A DNA stretch of 64,000 nucleotides from Antedon mediterranea (lineage: Eukaryota; Echinodermata; Crinoidea; Comatulida; Antedonidae): positions 30,776,912-30,840,911 of the forward strand of contig NC_092675.1 of the NCBI RefSeq assembly GCF_964355755.1, written 5' to 3'. The notes below the pieces were generated by a model. That model worked only from the letters and a program-made list of their open reading frames with translations. It made no database searches and was not told the DNA's origin. Both the position numbers and the translations under genes were made by a program. Shown here piece by piece: positions 46,971-64,000 of this stretch (positions are counted from its first letter, which is position 1; every line of letters starts with the position of its first letter).

Positions 46971-47180
46971 CCGTCATCACAAATGACGCCACTATGTTGT
47001 TTTTACGATGTGACGCCACCATGTTGTCTCTGTGATGTGACGCCACCATGTTGTCTCTGATGTGATGCCACCAGTTTGTTTTTACGATGTGACGCAAGTC
47101 CATGTTATTTTTTTGATGTGACGCCACCATGTTGTCTTTCTGATGTAATGCCACCATGTTGTTTCTGCGATGTGACGCCA
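46971..47180. repeat. Degenerate 26-30 bp minisatellite
   Basis: Seven or eight diverged units of GATGTGACGCCACCATGTTG with variable spacers (TTTTTAC, TCTCTG and similar). The antisense reads open because the unit lacks stops; no protein is proposed. Confidence 0.8.
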
Positions 47181-47790
47181 CCATGATTTGATTGTTTTTA
47201 ATGCTAGAGGCCAACTAATGTTCCTAAATCTAATTAAAATGGTGCACCTTAAACCATGCCAAATATATAACATGTATCATAATAAACGCATGCATATTTT
47301 TATTTAGTGATATATAAAAGTATTTTATTTTATTTTGAGTAGAAAAATATACTGATCACAAAATAATATGGGCAATAATATCAAATGTATGAATTGAAAA
47401 TCAAAATAAACTATGGGCCCTGGTAGGTCCTATGCAAGTACTAATTGGTTTTGGGGGTTTTTGTTGCATGATACAGTTTAGTAGTACCTGACGGACATCC
47501 GATATCGACACTCTTTAGAAATTTAAATCAATGTCATACAACATATACATATAAAACTGATACAACATTTCAAATATTTTGCTCAATTTTACTGTTTACA
47601 TTTATTAAAAATATAATTTGAGGTAGGGTTGCAGTCTTACAGTTGAGATAGTATACAGCTTTAAAATACATTAGCACTGTACATTTTTTAATAAATCCAA
47701 AAACAAAATATTTAAAATAATTTTAATTGAGTAAAAAGAAGAGGAAAACCAAAATATAAAAGTACAACAACGTGAGAGAAATGTCAAGAA

Positions 47791-47900
47791 AAAAATGCTG
47801 TTATGTTGGTGATGAGTACTGAAAGGCATCGGTACCGGTAATACAAAAATGCTGTTATGTTGGTGATGAGTACTGAAAGGCATCGGTACCGGTAATACAA
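47791..47900. repeat. 54-bp direct duplication
   Basis: Two perfect copies containing AAAAATGCTGTTATGTTGG and GGCATCGGTACCGGTAATAC, in the NAT 3' flank. Confidence 0.9.
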
Positions 47901-48039
47901 ATATAGAAGCTATGTTATTTCTTATGACCATTTACATAAAACATGGAGTAGACGGGCGGTTTTCTGCTCAGGATAAATAACGATTCTATGTGGGACAAGC
48001 TACAGTACATGGTTTTCTGCTTACCATTCTTGCTCGTCT

Positions 48040-48292
48040 GTAAATTGGCCTTAAGAAAAGTAGACTACATAGAAGAAGGCAGGGAACATTTAAATAGAAG
48101 GCAGGGAACATTTAAATAGAAGGCAGGGAACATTTAAATTAACATTAAGAAAAGTAGACTACATAGAAGAAGGCAGGGAACATTTAAATAGAAGGCAGGG
48201 AACATTTAAATTAACATTAAGAAAAGTAGACTACATAGAAGAAGGCAGGGAACATTTAAATAGAAGGCAGGGAACATTTAAATTAACATTAA
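48040..48292. repeat. Nested higher-order tandem repeat
   Basis: A short unit, AGAAGGCAGGGAACATTTAA, repeats two or three times within a longer unit that starts TTAAGAAAAGTAGACTACAT. The longer unit itself recurs three times. Confidence 0.9.
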
Positions 48293-48580
48293 CTGCTGAT
48301 AAATATTTTGGCACATGGCGTTTCATACGTATACTACTTGAGCTCGAAACACCGGCCCAATTTCAAGTTTAGACAAACATCGAAAATCCTCCAACTACGG
48401 ACTTGGGGCAAGTCTAATTATGTACAGTATAACAATATTATCTTAAAATAGGTACTAAAATAGACTCATTTATAAAATAAAAAATATATTTTAAGTACTT
48501 GTAGTCCGAACTAACTAAAAGTCTAATGTAAAATCAGCTATATTTACAGTAATGACATAATTTGGATTCCTTCTGCTTGC

Positions 48581-49468
48581 TTACTCGCCGCATTCAAATT
48601 GAAGTTGTATGTTGGTCACGGCTGGATTAATGTTGGACACTGCAATTTGTGGAGTATATTTTTCAACCCATTTGATAAGGTCATTTTTAGATAACAATGT
48701 AGTATCAACTAATTCATTGTTTTCGTTTTCTGAGAAAAAAGTTGTATTTTTAAGAGCGACTAACTTTCCTTGTGCTTTGTGCACCATGCGGATATCATTT
48801 AGGAACCACCCTGAGTGTGCGTTTCTTACTGTATACACCTTCCTCATTGCTTCTGAAAAATAATCCAACTCTCGCGGTTCAAGAGTCATTTCAAGAAAAA
48901 CAAACCAATTGCGTTCTTTAGTGATTTCTTTTTGTAATACTGGTCTAAATTTTGCAATCGTTTGGATTCTTTGTATAACTCCATTTTTGCGTACAAACTG
49001 ATAACGTATAAAGCCTTGATGGTATATCTGAGATTTCTCATCAAACTGCATTGATATAGGTTGCTCTATCAGATAACCACACCCAACATCGACGTAATAG
49101 GAATCTCCAGGCTTAATCAATTCCTTTACAAGAACAGCGACATGATTACCAGGGAATCGGATGTCACAGGCTATAAAGTGAACTTGGTAACCAAGGGATT
49201 CCAGAAGATACTTCATAAAAACGTTATGGTGAAAGCAGAGACCTCCGACTGTGGAGTAGATGTCCTTTTGAATTTCATCGAGCGTTGGACAATGTCGTTC
49301 TTCATGTTTCGTGGCCAAGAGTGTCAGGTTCTGGAACGGCTCGGTGTGCACATACTTCTTTGTGATGCTGCATAGCAACGCATATTGATCTTTTTTGAAT
49401 TTCTCTTCTACATCTTCTATTTTCAGCACACTCCTTACAAAGTCAATGGCATCATCTTTTGTCAGCAT
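48581..49468 (-). CDS. NAT: Arylamine N-acetyltransferase
   Basis: Cytosolic enzyme moving an acetyl group from acetyl-CoA to aromatic amines and hydrazines by a cysteine ping-pong mechanism. The single coding exon gives 295 residues, the usual vertebrate NAT size. The catalytic triad is visible: Cys78 in GGLCFHHN, His109 in PGNHVAVLV and Asp127 in YYVDVGCG. The N-terminal helical part has FQNLTLL in place of the usual PFENL. The Arg that normally precedes Gly-Gly at the active site (RGGxC) is Val here. Just upstream of the ATG a TTTTTCTAG acceptor suggests a noncoding 5' exon, as in vertebrate NAT genes. It stands alone between convergently placed Disabled and divergently placed DIMT1. Confidence 0.95.
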   Translation of the reverse strand: MLTKDDAIDFVRSVLKIEDVEEKFKKDQYALLCSITKKYVHTEPFQNLTLLATKHEERHCPTLDEIQKDIYSTVGGLCFHHNVFMKYLLESLGYQVHFIACDIRFPGNHVAVLVKELIKPGDSYYVDVGCGYLIEQPISMQFDEKSQIYHQGFIRYQFVRKNGVIQRIQTIAKFRPVLQKEITKERNWFVFLEMTLEPRELDYFSEAMRKVYTVRNAHSGWFLNDIRMVHKAQGKLVALKNTTFFSENENNELVDTTLLSKNDLIKWVEKYTPQIAVSNINPAVTNIQLQFECGE

Positions 49469-50602
49469 CTTGATTCTAGAAAAATAATGAATACATTTTT
49501 AAGACCGCAATAAATGACCACATATGTTTAGACAGACTGCAATAAATGACCACATGTTTTCCAGATGGATATGGAAGGTTGTTGGTAATCACCATTCTAT
49601 TCTCACTCTTTCTTTTAAAAAACTGCAGAACTATCCTCATCCGATCCTCATCGTCACAAAACACAGATACAGCACTATTTCCGGAGGGCAATCGGTTTAG
49701 TAGATAAAACATTGCATTAATATAATAACATAGACTATGGAAAAATGGAATAAACTTATTAGTGAGCTTTATTACCCGGTAGTATTAAATTTTAAACGTT
49801 GAGAGTAAACTGAAATAAAAATATTTTAAATGATTGAAAATGTGATTAAATATTATAGCCCCTAATTTTAGTTGAGTATCATTGATATACAGTATAGTTT
49901 TTATTCATACCTCATTGAGTCAATCAAGTCATATCATAGACCTATAAATTATATTTTATTATTATTTATATTATAAATTATAATTTATGGATCCATGATT
50001 TATCAAATAAATCAGTCAATCAATCTGAATCAATTGATCAATCATCAAAATAATATGGATGCATGGTCAAACAAATTATAATTTATATCCTATATTCACT
50101 TCTTACACATTTGCAGTGTGATATTTTAACATTAATTAAACTCAAATATTACAGTATCAATGCCACAAATAATAATTTAAAAACATGTTTTTAGATAGTA
50201 TTAGTAGACCTACATTGTAATCTAGAAAATGCAAAATACAGTATCTCTTCTTTTTTTTCTATCTTGTGTGCAAAATGTCTGCTGTCCTCAAGCGATGTGG
50301 TCTACAAGCCGCACACTAAGGTATTGCCAGTAAAGCCATAATAGAGAATAGAAGGTTTTAACCGTATATTTATTCATTTTGCTAAAATTGTAATATTACT
50401 GTAATACTATTAACATAGAAACTTTATAAATAAAATCAATAACAAATTGTTTTCTTTTCAAATATAACAAAATATAAAGCATGTTTAACATTTCTCTGGC
50501 AACGGGCACAAAGATTTTAGCAGAAGTAAGTGTGACACGGTGATTTACTGATTTCACAACACACATGTTGACAAATGTTACAGATTTAAAATACATTACA
50601 AA
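49469..50602. other. Divergent intergenic region between NAT and DIMT1
   Basis: AT-rich. Contains a two-fold repeat of GCAATAAATGACCACAT (about 49507-49555) and no other recognised feature. It must contain the DIMT1 promoter and the NAT 5' UTR exon, neither of which can be placed. Confidence 0.4.
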
Positions 50603-56271
<5,669 letters not shown>

Positions 56272-56977
56272 TCAACTAAGCTTGTGATTTCGCAATTGAC
56301 TGTTAAAATTATCAAAATGGTGATTATTACATACCAGTACCAACCATGTAAAATTATTTTAGAACACCATCAGTTGGGATTTCATTGGATAGAACAGAAG
56401 AGTTGAAATTATGTACTTACCAAATATATAGCATTAATGATCAAATGCTGTATGGTTGAATTGGTAAGGCAAAATGACATCGCGGTATATGAATTTCTTG
56501 TGCAAATTCAAAGCAACAAAAATATTTCATCACCAACCAGACTGTTTGATTACTAATATGTTCTTCCACTAATTGCAGTATGCCACAGTTTTTAGAATTG
56601 AAACAAATGACAGAAGTTTATTGATACTTTTAAATGAACTGTTTTAATAACAACAACACACCATTAACAAGCAGAAAAGAAGAAAGAACGTTGAGGTTTA
56701 TGTTTATTAATAGCTTCATTAATAATTACAAACTCAGAAGAAAGTGAGGAAAGTGGTGTATGCCAAATTATTTTGTCATCTTCAGTTCAAAATGTAGAAT
56801 CACAAATGACTTATTTCACTTTCTTAATATTATATTTTAAACATGTAGTTTATTTTTATTTTCTTTCAACTTAATATTGAATGTTGAAAGATGAATAAAA
56901 GAATGAAAGAAATGAAAAATTGTCTTTGTTTTGTTCAAGCACCTCAATAAATTAACAATAGAATAAAAATGATCAAT

Positions 56978-57113
56978 GGTCGAATTAAGTACTGGAACTG
57001 GATTAAGTACTGGATCTGGATTAAGTACTGGATCTGAATTAAGTACTGGATTAAGTACTGGATCAGGATTAAGTACTGGATTAAGTACTGGATCTGGTAC
57101 AAGATCTTTTGCC
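56978..57113. repeat. Minisatellite of AAGTACTGGATC-type units
   Basis: Ten or so units of GGATTAAGTACT and GGATCTG of 12-18 bp. Open in the antisense frame as Pro-Val-Leu-Asn repeats, but no start or homology supports a protein. Confidence 0.85.
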
Positions 57114-57139
57114 AAGGGGTTCATATTGTTCACTATAAT

Positions 57140-57265
57140 ATGAAAAAGATTTATAAGAAAAAGATTAATATGAAAAAGATTAATAAAAAAAAGATTAATA
57201 TGAAAAAGATTGATAAGGAAAAGATTAATAAGATAAAGTTTAATAAGAAAAAGATTAATAATCTT
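57140..57265. repeat. GAAAAAGATTAATAA purine-rich repeat
   Basis: Six or seven diverged units of about 15 bp with strong strand asymmetry (A/G-rich on the plus strand). Confidence 0.85.
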
Positions 57266-57710
57266 TGATATAGAATTTTATATAAATATCTCTGGTGCTT
57301 TGGGTTCCTAAATGTTGGTACCAGGGTTTCCTCAATAAGTAACACTGAACTGATTACCAGTAGCCACCACATTAACCGATTTGTAATGGTATTCATTTAA
57401 GATAGAAGTTTGTTATCATATTGGTCCTGAGCCGCCTGTGAATGATGATGTATGTGATCTGGACCTATATTATAATACTATAAGAATGTGAAAGGGTCTA
57501 CAGAGGAGTAGCTGTGAGACCTTTTCCTAGCTGAGTCCTGTATATACCTTTCTAAATTGAGGAGGTACAGTAATGCTATTATTTTGCTTTATTAACCCCT
57601 TCCATTAGTTCCATTCTTCTTCATAATTTTTCGAATAGAGAATGTGATTCAGTAAGTTAAATTAATTATCATTTAATGTTCTGTGTTCCTAAATCATCAA
57701 GTAAATTGAC

Positions 57711-57790
57711 TTGCTATCTGTATATAATTCTTTACGTTCAACCATTCTTGAGTAATGTGCGACGTTTTGACTTGTAATGCTTCTAGAAAT
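57711..57790 (-). repeat. Dispersed repeat family 3 (copy 2), Penelope-tail-like
   Basis: Shares TATATAATTCTTTACGTT and GCGACGTTTTGACTTGTAA with 39768-39836. The minus strand reads AAGTCAAAACGTCGC. Confidence 0.35.
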
Positions 57791-57868
57791 TCACATTCAT
57801 TCACAAATAATTATCACATTTGTGGATGTTTTTAGGTTCTATAAGAGAACAGTTTACCCAATGTTTCA

Positions 57869-58008
57869 CGCTCTGTCTATTAAACCAGTTTGACAAAAAA
57901 AGGTGTGATGTGCCCAAATATGGTAGAGGATGGTTAAATAATGGTAGTGATATGACATCATCATGTCCATATATGGGCATTTCACATTTTTCACATCAAG
58001 TTTAGTGG
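57869..58008. mobile_element. Short TIR MITE, family 1 (copy 7)
   Basis: Left end GCTCTGTCTATTAAACCAG and the family core are clear. The right end is decayed (CATCAAGTTTAGTGGGATTG). Confidence 0.65.
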
Positions 58009-58269
58009 GATTGAGTACATATAGTAAACTTCCCTTCATATCCTGGGGAGTTGCACTTGGGTCATGTTATTCTGTTTTGTCAGCTAAAATTAAATTTTAA
58101 ATAAATACAATTTTATATCATTTTTTGTTATACTATATTATGTTACTCCCTCATTTGAAAATACACTGGATCCAACGTTGTTGGCCCAAACACTGGATCC
58201 AACGCTGTTGGCGCAAATGTTTGTGTATATTGATACAACAATTGTACAACTGAATAAAAAGACTCGCAG

Positions 58270-61200
58270 ACATTATTTTGTAAAGATAAAAAAACGTACA
58301 TGGGTACTTGAATTTATTGTTTCCCTCTAGGCTACAACGGGAAGCACTACAACATAGGGTTTGTTGTTATTGGGTTTAATACGCTACTACAATTTGTAAA
58401 CAAGTTTCACAGAAAGACAATACACAATAACAAAAAAAATACAACCATTACATTATTGTGCTAATTTGATTTGGGGAAAGTAGGGGAGAGGTCTTGCTCT
58501 GAATTTAGACTAAAACCAATCTACAATAATTAAACACCCAAAAATGATTGATGATTGGTATGTACAGCTATGGTACACATTCGCTCAATGTAACATAAAA
58601 TGCTCTCTAGATGACTAGACTGGAATCATTAGACCACCGAGCTTGATAGTCCAAGTCTGTAGTAGGTACAGCAAATTATAATGATAGTGTAAGATGTTTC
58701 TTTTACTATTGACTACTTACAACACTAGTATCACCAGCAGCCTATTTCATATAAGAAAAAACCATTCAAAAATAATATTTTTAGTTTTTAGTATAGTAAT
58801 GAATTTTAGTGTACAGTTGTATGGTGAAAAACCATGTGCCAATATTATAAAAGCAATGCAAATCTAGTTTAACCATTGAATTGATTTATCTACATAATTG
58901 TATAACCTATTCACAATCCCTTTAAAACATGTTACACAATTAAACCCAATCTGTTAACATAAAGAAAATAAATATATTATACAGGTAGTTCAGAAGAGAA
59001 TGCAAATGTGCCATCAACTAGGTGCATTTAGATTCCCTCTAAACTCTGGTTTAAACCCCCTGCCCTCTTCACAACCCCAATCCTCCTGAGTAACAAGGTG
59101 AAAACAATTAAAGTGAAAACACCTCACGACCAGTAATGCTGGCAATAGAATCATATCTTTATATACATCATTAGACTAATTCCATTGTACATAGATGAGA
59201 TTAAAGAATATTAATTAGAAGAATAGATCATTGCAAATTATTAAAAAATTCTTAATTTTCTTTGGATGAACAACTGAAAGCAAAATGTACGTTAAAAAAT
59301 TACTGGCAAACGTCTATTACTATGCAATGCAACCAGCTAAACAATACTAAAGCAGAAAGTGCACTACTTGGGAAACCTGGTTGTTGGCAGATCACAAAAC
59401 TTTGATTCAAAAGATTGTAAAATTAAAAAAAACACTACAATTGTCGCAATAATGTGGATAAAAAGTGTTTACTTCTTTCAGTGCATTTTAATGAAACACT
59501 TTCAATTTGCTCTATCTACAAATTTTATTTACAGTCCTACTACTTATAGAAAACAGTTATCTATCGAAAATCTATTATGTACAAAGGTTACACTAGTCAG
59601 ACTGTTTAAATACAAAGACAATAGTTACAGTCTTAAAACATACAGTTAAAAACACACAAAGTGTAATGTAAAAATATCGGTGCTGAGCTGGAGAAACATT
59701 ATCTTTATGGAGATTTTTAATTTTGAAAGAACAATTGAAAAATAAAAGACAAGTAAAGGGGTAAAGTGGTTATGATAACTAAACTGGAATAGACGTATCA
59801 TAAACCATTCATTCTAACTAGAAACATAGCTTCTATCTATTTCTCCGTTTTAACAACAAACTGATTTTTGATGCATTTGTTTTATCATAGCACCGGTTGC
59901 CTTTTGAGAAGCAAATACTGTTATAACTTTCAACATTCTTTGGAAAAATTTTGTTGATCAATAAATATTAATGTTTAAAATACCGCTGTTATTACTAAAA
60001 AGTCCATGTATACAATTAAACGAGATCAGCATTGCGTTAACAGATTACAACATAATTTTAACCAAGATTTCTTTTATGATTAAAAGCTACATAAAATATG
60101 AACTATAATACATTATCATAAAGTTATGAACATTTCAAAAATAAAACTTTGTTTTACATAAGAGAACATTATGCATACCTGATTATTATTTAAGCATGGA
60201 CTTATAAGTCCATGGTTTAAGAGTGCATTGTTGACTACTTTCTAATTACTGGGTCAAAGTTGATGGTATCCTGGCGACAGATTAGCTTTGTCAACGCTAA
60301 ACGTACATCATTTCAACTGGCTTAGTATACATTGAGATTTACAAATGTTTGCAAAAATAAAATATGTTAAAAATTGAAGATTGTACCTAATTCTACATAA
60401 AATAACCATTTGAGTTCAAATCTAGGAGCAGAAGCAGACAATTGAATTACTGTATAAAAGAAAATATATGTTGGGAAACATTACATTGTGCACCATCATG
60501 TTTACAGTGAATACTCATTTGTGGGTTTTCATGCTTTATATATAAATACTCTCTTTCAGTTCACTAAAATATAGTGACAGCTTTTTACGAAATGTAAAAT
60601 ATCTAAGCCTTAAAACATGTCAAAGGTCATGTAACTACCACTGGTCGTAAATAAAAGAAAGCTAACAACATTTGGGAAAGGATAGGTTGACAAAATGTAT
60701 TAAACTCTATGTTAATAATAAGCTTAGCTTTCACATAAATAACTTAATCATTTGGTTACTACATTTAACCATTGGCACTAATCAGCCACTATACACACCC
60801 CACTACAAAGCTATGTCTGCAGCATTATTAACTGATAAAATTATTATTACCTTTATATATTATCATCCATCACCATACCTCTTTACAATAAACATAGTAT
60901 AAACCAAAATGCCTGCAAAAACTCACTATAAGTGGTGGTAGTACACCAATATGTGTTTGTACACATTATGCATGTTGAGTATTACTGTTTTCAGATGTTA
61001 TTAGCAACCAAATTGTCATTAAACACTCAAATAATTTAAGCTGTTTAATTGTCGTCAGAGGTACACTTATTGTCTGACATTATTAATGTACTTTATACAC
61101 CCAATACCATAATCTGTCTCTTCTGCTAGCAATACCCATAATGCATGGTCGCATGCTATCACTACCCATAATGCTTGGTTACATTATCTGTACACATGTT

Positions 61201-61798
61201 CACGATAATTTCAATTTTATCATGATCAATAAATAAACTCTATTTTTCCTGCAGATACACTTTTTGGATACATTAAACATTTGGTTCATACAAGTTACAT
61301 AGATTATTGCAGTTTTACTCCACTTTGTATTTTTTTTAAACTGGTTTATATTATGCCAAACTTGAATTTTTATTTACAATCCTCCTCCAATACATTTACT
61401 TTAATTAAAATATAGTTGACTCAAAGTATAAACCATTTCACTGTTTGTTGTTAATGCTAAATAACCACCCCACCAAATGCCCTTCAAATTAATCAAATAC
61501 TTAGGGAGATTCAGAATAATCTGAGCCTGTTGTTAATATACAGTAGTTTGTGCATTATTAATCCACAAATTCTGATTTCTACTTTGGATCCTAGAAAAAG
61601 AGCGACATAACGCCTTTGGCAAGGTTTCCATACATGTTTATATATATATATATTCATTTATATATTTTCAATTTATATATTAAAAAAGAAATCATGCCAT
61701 AGTTGGCCGACGACGAAGACAGTACGCAAACAGTAGCAAAATACACAATTCAGTCTCTGCACTTTGTAAATAAATAAATGAATGATTGCATCACGTAA
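58270..61798 (-). other. Probable long 3' UTR of MIER
   Basis: 3.5 kb of AT-rich sequence downstream of the MIER stop codon, with no ORF, MITE or tandem array, unlike the rest of the window. A minus-strand AATAAA (TTTATT at about 58313) and others could end the transcript. The UTR call rests on position and lack of repeats. Confidence 0.45.
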
Positions 61799-63515
<1,717 letters not shown>

Positions 63516-64000
63516 CTAATAAATAAAGGTTAAAATTGTAATCTAAAGCTCTGTCTACACTATCAAACTAGTTTGACACAAAAGTGCAACACCCCCAAAT
63601 ATGGGGTCCATAAATGAACACATCACATTTTTTTGCCACATAAAGTTTGATAGTGTAGAGATAGCTTTAGAAAACATGTATGCAGATGGTTTGTGGATTA
63701 GCATAACACAGCAATGTAATGTCCATTTGTACAATGGAACAACCCAATAAGGTTGATATTTCAACATGGACTTGAGACTGCAAATGTCCCCTACTTTCAT
63801 CAATGGAACAACCCAATATTGGTTGATTGACTTCAACATGAACTTATTCTATTCTACATTTTATTTGGCTGTTTAACAACTATTTTCCTATAATGTCCAG
63901 ATAACTGCCAAACTCATTGATTTATCCATAGCTACACAATAATACTCAATATATGCTATCAAATCAAATGTATTCATCTCATAAACAAAACAATACACAT
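63516..64000. other. MIER intron, incomplete
   Basis: Holds family 1 MITE copy 8 and an imperfect 65-bp direct repeat (CAATGGAACAACCCAATA at about 63734 and 63802). No exon seen. Confidence 0.5.
63544..63669. mobile_element. Short TIR MITE, family 1 (copy 8)
   Basis: TAAAGCTCTGTCTACACTAT and GATAGTGTAGAGATAGCTTT are inverted ends. The core is partly altered (CAACACCCCCAAATATGG). Confidence 0.75.

Larger units (their letters stand above)
45306..47230. other. Disabled 3' UTR and downstream region
   Basis: Contains the 22-bp palindromic array, then AT-rich sequence with possible polyadenylation signals (AATAAA near 45942, 46774 and 46852). The degenerate repeat at 46971-47180 follows. Confidence 0.5.
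56272..58269. other. Convergent region between DIMT1 and MIER
   Basis: DIMT1 3' flank with two low-complexity arrays, a repeat family 3 fragment and a MITE. A two-fold repeat of ACTGGATCCAACG and TTGGC lies at about 58167-58220. No gene recognised. Confidence 0.5.

Noticed and set aside
46963-47214. Antisense ORF with repeated MVASHxxNN units
   Set aside because: A read-through of the degenerate minisatellite at 46971-47180, with no supporting exon signals.
47671-47931. Antisense ORF with a repeated LPVPMPFSTHHQHN-like unit
   Set aside because: Produced by the 54-bp duplication at 47791-47900; no homology or coding signals.
56837-57133. Antisense ORF of Pro-Val-Leu-Asn repeats
   Set aside because: Translation of the AAGTACTGGATC array; pattern follows DNA repeat length, not protein features.

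Overview
The window reads as AT-rich DNA from an animal: every gene is split by GT-AG introns, and the introns and gaps are full of minisatellites, MITEs, SINE-like pieces and LINEs. The gene set (MFSD1-like transporters, RCL1, calreticulin, Disabled, arylamine N-acetyltransferase, DIMT1, MIER) is ordinary metazoan. A single Disabled gene with many DPF motifs, a calreticulin ending in HDEL, and CR1/L2-type plus Tx1/L1-type LINEs suggest a marine invertebrate deuterostome, possibly an echinoderm. That last step is inference.

Layout. 1-4673 and 5674-15949 (+) hold two closely similar tandem copies (A, B) of an MFSD1-like major facilitator transporter. 17655-21629 (-) holds a third, divergent copy (C) with the same exon plan. 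Copy C is head-to-head with RCL1 (21733-25922, +), with only 103 bp between the two start codons. RCL1 converges on calreticulin (27180-32912, -). Calreticulin is head-to-head with a Disabled (DAB1/DAB2-type) gene (5' exon near 33200, CDS 38315-45305, +), and the shared promoter contains an exact ER-stress response element. Then follow a one-exon arylamine N-acetyltransferase (48581-49468, -), the 18S rRNA dimethylase DIMT1 (50603-56271, +) and the 3' end of a MIER corepressor gene (61799-63515, -, continuing past the window) with a probable long 3' UTR.

Mobile DNA. A LINE with an intact 1030-codon endonuclease/reverse transcriptase ORF sits antisense in copy B intron 11. A 5'-truncated Tx1/L1-type LINE with poly-A and a 13-15 bp target duplication is nested inside an older element with terminal inverted repeats, in a Disabled intron. 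Calreticulin intron 1 holds a long-TIR Mutator-type MITE with a 9-bp target duplication. Two more TIR MITEs abut each other in Disabled intron 1. Eight copies of one short MITE family (ends like AGCTCTGTCTACACTATCAA) are scattered through the window.

Most worth a second look: a 55-bp x 22 minisatellite in DIMT1 intron 9 whose minus strand carries a hammerhead-ribozyme-like core, with two dispersed relatives of the same architecture; the ERSE-bearing calreticulin/Disabled promoter; a partial exon duplication inside a calreticulin intron; and the MFSD1 triplication. No computation was run. Exon ends were placed by eye from splice signals, reading frame and paralogue comparison, and coding lengths were checked to be divisible by three.
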